Source: an uncultured Oscillibacter sp.
Lineage (GTDB): Bacteria > Bacillota > Clostridia > Oscillospirales > Oscillospiraceae
Direction: 5' to 3'
Length of the DNA: 15,629 nt
NCBI GenBank assembly: GCA_900542115.1
Contig: UQMC01000036.1
Coordinates: forward strand, 1 to 15,629
Shown: positions 14,809-15,629 of the stretch, piece by piece
Position numbering within the stretch: the first letter of the stretch is position 1
How the letters are laid out: each line of letters begins with the position of its first letter
Notes under the pieces: model-generated
The model's input: the letters and a program-made list of their open reading frames with translations, nothing else
The model's database searches: none
Told to the model about the DNA's origin: nothing
Program-made: the position numbers and the translations under genes

Positions 14809-15629
14809 ACTTTCCGAGCTGCATAGCCTTAACGGCCTCCGCGTCCGGCGTAACATTCACCGTGCGGTACGTGGTGTAGATCACCATGCCCGGCCTGCCG
14901 CCCGCCGGTTTTTTTACATTTTTCACCTGCGTGCAGTCCACCGGCACGTTGGCGCCGCCCTGTGCCTGTGAATAGAACGCCGCCAATATAGCGGCCTCCG
15001 TAACGTCCCGGTCTGTGGGCTCCCGCCCGCCGGTGCAGAGGATAACATGGGAGCCGTGGAGCTTTTGCACATGGAACCACAAATCCCGATAGTCGGCATC
15101 CTTTAGTGTCAGCTTATCGTTTTGCCGGTTATTTCGTCCCACCAGCACGCGCAGACCGTCGGTGGTTCGAAATTCTCTTGGCTTCGATGGCCGCTGCGGC
15201 AGCTTTTTCCCCTGCTTACGGATAAAACCGGCATCCTTCAGCTCATTGCGGATGTCCGTGAAATCCTGTTCCGTCTCCGCCTGTTCGATCTCCTGCAAAA
15301 CACTTTCCAGATAGGCAAGATCACGGCGGGCCAGCGCCATCTGCTCCCGGAGATATTTTTCCGCCGTTTTTGCCTTGGTGTAGCGCTTATAGTATTTGGC
15401 GGCATTCTGCTGCGGCGTCAGTAGCGGATCCAAGGGAATTGTGATCTCCGCCTGCTGCTCATCGTAGTAATTTTCGCAGACCAGTCTGCTCTGTCCCCGC
15501 TCCATCCGGTAGAGGTTGGCAGTGATCAGGTCTCCCTTCAGCCGCAGGGCGTCCCGCTCCTGTGTGGCGGCATAGTCCTTTTCCTGTATCGCCAGCTTCC
15601 GCCGCCCCCGGTCCCGGGCGTTCGTGGCG
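14807..15629 (-). CDS. rqcH: Ribosome quality control factor RqcH (NFACT family), C-terminal part, 5' end off the window
   Basis: RqcH binds stalled 50S subunits and directs addition of C-terminal alanine tails that mark nascent chains for degradation (known from Bacillus; older annotations call the family fibronectin-binding protein A). The window holds the last 273 or so residues of a protein usually near 580, so the N-terminal NFACT-N domain is mostly missing. What remains begins with a basic segment, then LRLKGDLITANLYR, a long charged helical region likely to form the coiled-coil arm (DNA about 15420-15260), and the C-terminal NFACT-R domain with DLWFHVQKLHGSHVIL. The frame is open from the right edge; the ATG at 15505 is internal and not a start. 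The stop codon lies within the outer stem of the shared terminator. Confidence 0.93.
   Translation of the reverse strand, partial: ATNARDRGRRKLAIQEKDYAATQERDALRLKGDLITANLYRMERGQSRLVCENYYDEQQAEITIPLDPLLTPQQNAAKYYKRYTKAKTAEKYLREQMALARRDLAYLESVLQEIEQAETEQDFTDIRNELKDAGFIRKQGKKLPQRPSKPREFRTTDGLRVLVGRNNRQNDKLTLKDADYRDLWFHVQKLHGSHVILCTGGREPTDRDVTEAAILAAFYSQAQGGANVPVDCTQVKNVKKPAGGRPGMVIYTTYRTVNVTPDAEAVKAMQLGK

Noticed and set aside
1..15629. CRISPR arrays, insertion sequences, tRNA or rRNA genes, integrase or phage genes
   Set aside because: No direct repeat-spacer pattern, transposase or integrase-like protein, or cloverleaf-type sequence was seen. The gene content is ordinary chromosomal core plus one catabolic locus.

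Overview
The window looks like a chromosomal segment of an endospore-forming Firmicute, probably a GC-rich gut-type Clostridium relative (Oscillospirales-like). The evidence is spoIIR, AddAB instead of RecBCD, RqcH, the MEP-pathway gene ispE, strong AGGAGG-type ribosome binding sites, and GC-rich genes separated by AT-rich promoter regions. The genus assignment is a guess. No mobile element, tRNA, rRNA or CRISPR array was seen. No gene-free stretch exceeds 300 bases; the longest is the 188-base gap at 8958-9145.

Layout. (1) Positions 1-5615, minus strand: the addB-addA recombination operon. addA runs off the left edge. (2) 5746-6363, plus strand: a DUF1643 protein transcribed divergently from addB. 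(3) 6520-8957, plus strand: a LarA-family nickel-pincer 2-hydroxyacid racemase, translationally coupled (ATGA overlap) to a fold-type I PLP aminotransferase. (4) 9146-11566, plus strand: a polar amino acid ABC transporter (lipoprotein binding protein, permease, ATPase) with its own promoter behind an AT-rich array of TGCA palindromes, ending in a strong bidirectional terminator. (5) 14442-11622, minus strand: a DUF1015 protein, ispE and spoIIR. As given, ispE is split by a one-base loss in an A6 tract. A hairpin and a sigma-F-like promoter lie between ispE and spoIIR. (6) 14551-14769, plus strand: a small DUF378 membrane protein. (7) 15629-14807, minus strand: the C-terminal half of RqcH, sharing a bidirectional terminator with the DUF378 gene.

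How the genes may work together. The racemase, aminotransferase and transporter plausibly form an amino acid import and catabolism locus: uptake, transamination to a 2-oxoacid, and interconversion of the corresponding D/L 2-hydroxyacid. The oxoacid reductase and the nickel-pincer cofactor genes (larB, larC, larE) are not in the window, so the substrate is unknown. AddAB, RqcH, IspE and SpoIIR are conserved cell functions. The points most worth a second look are the ispE frameshift, the ispE-spoIIR junction, the racemase-aminotransferase-transporter grouping and the palindrome array before the binding-protein gene.
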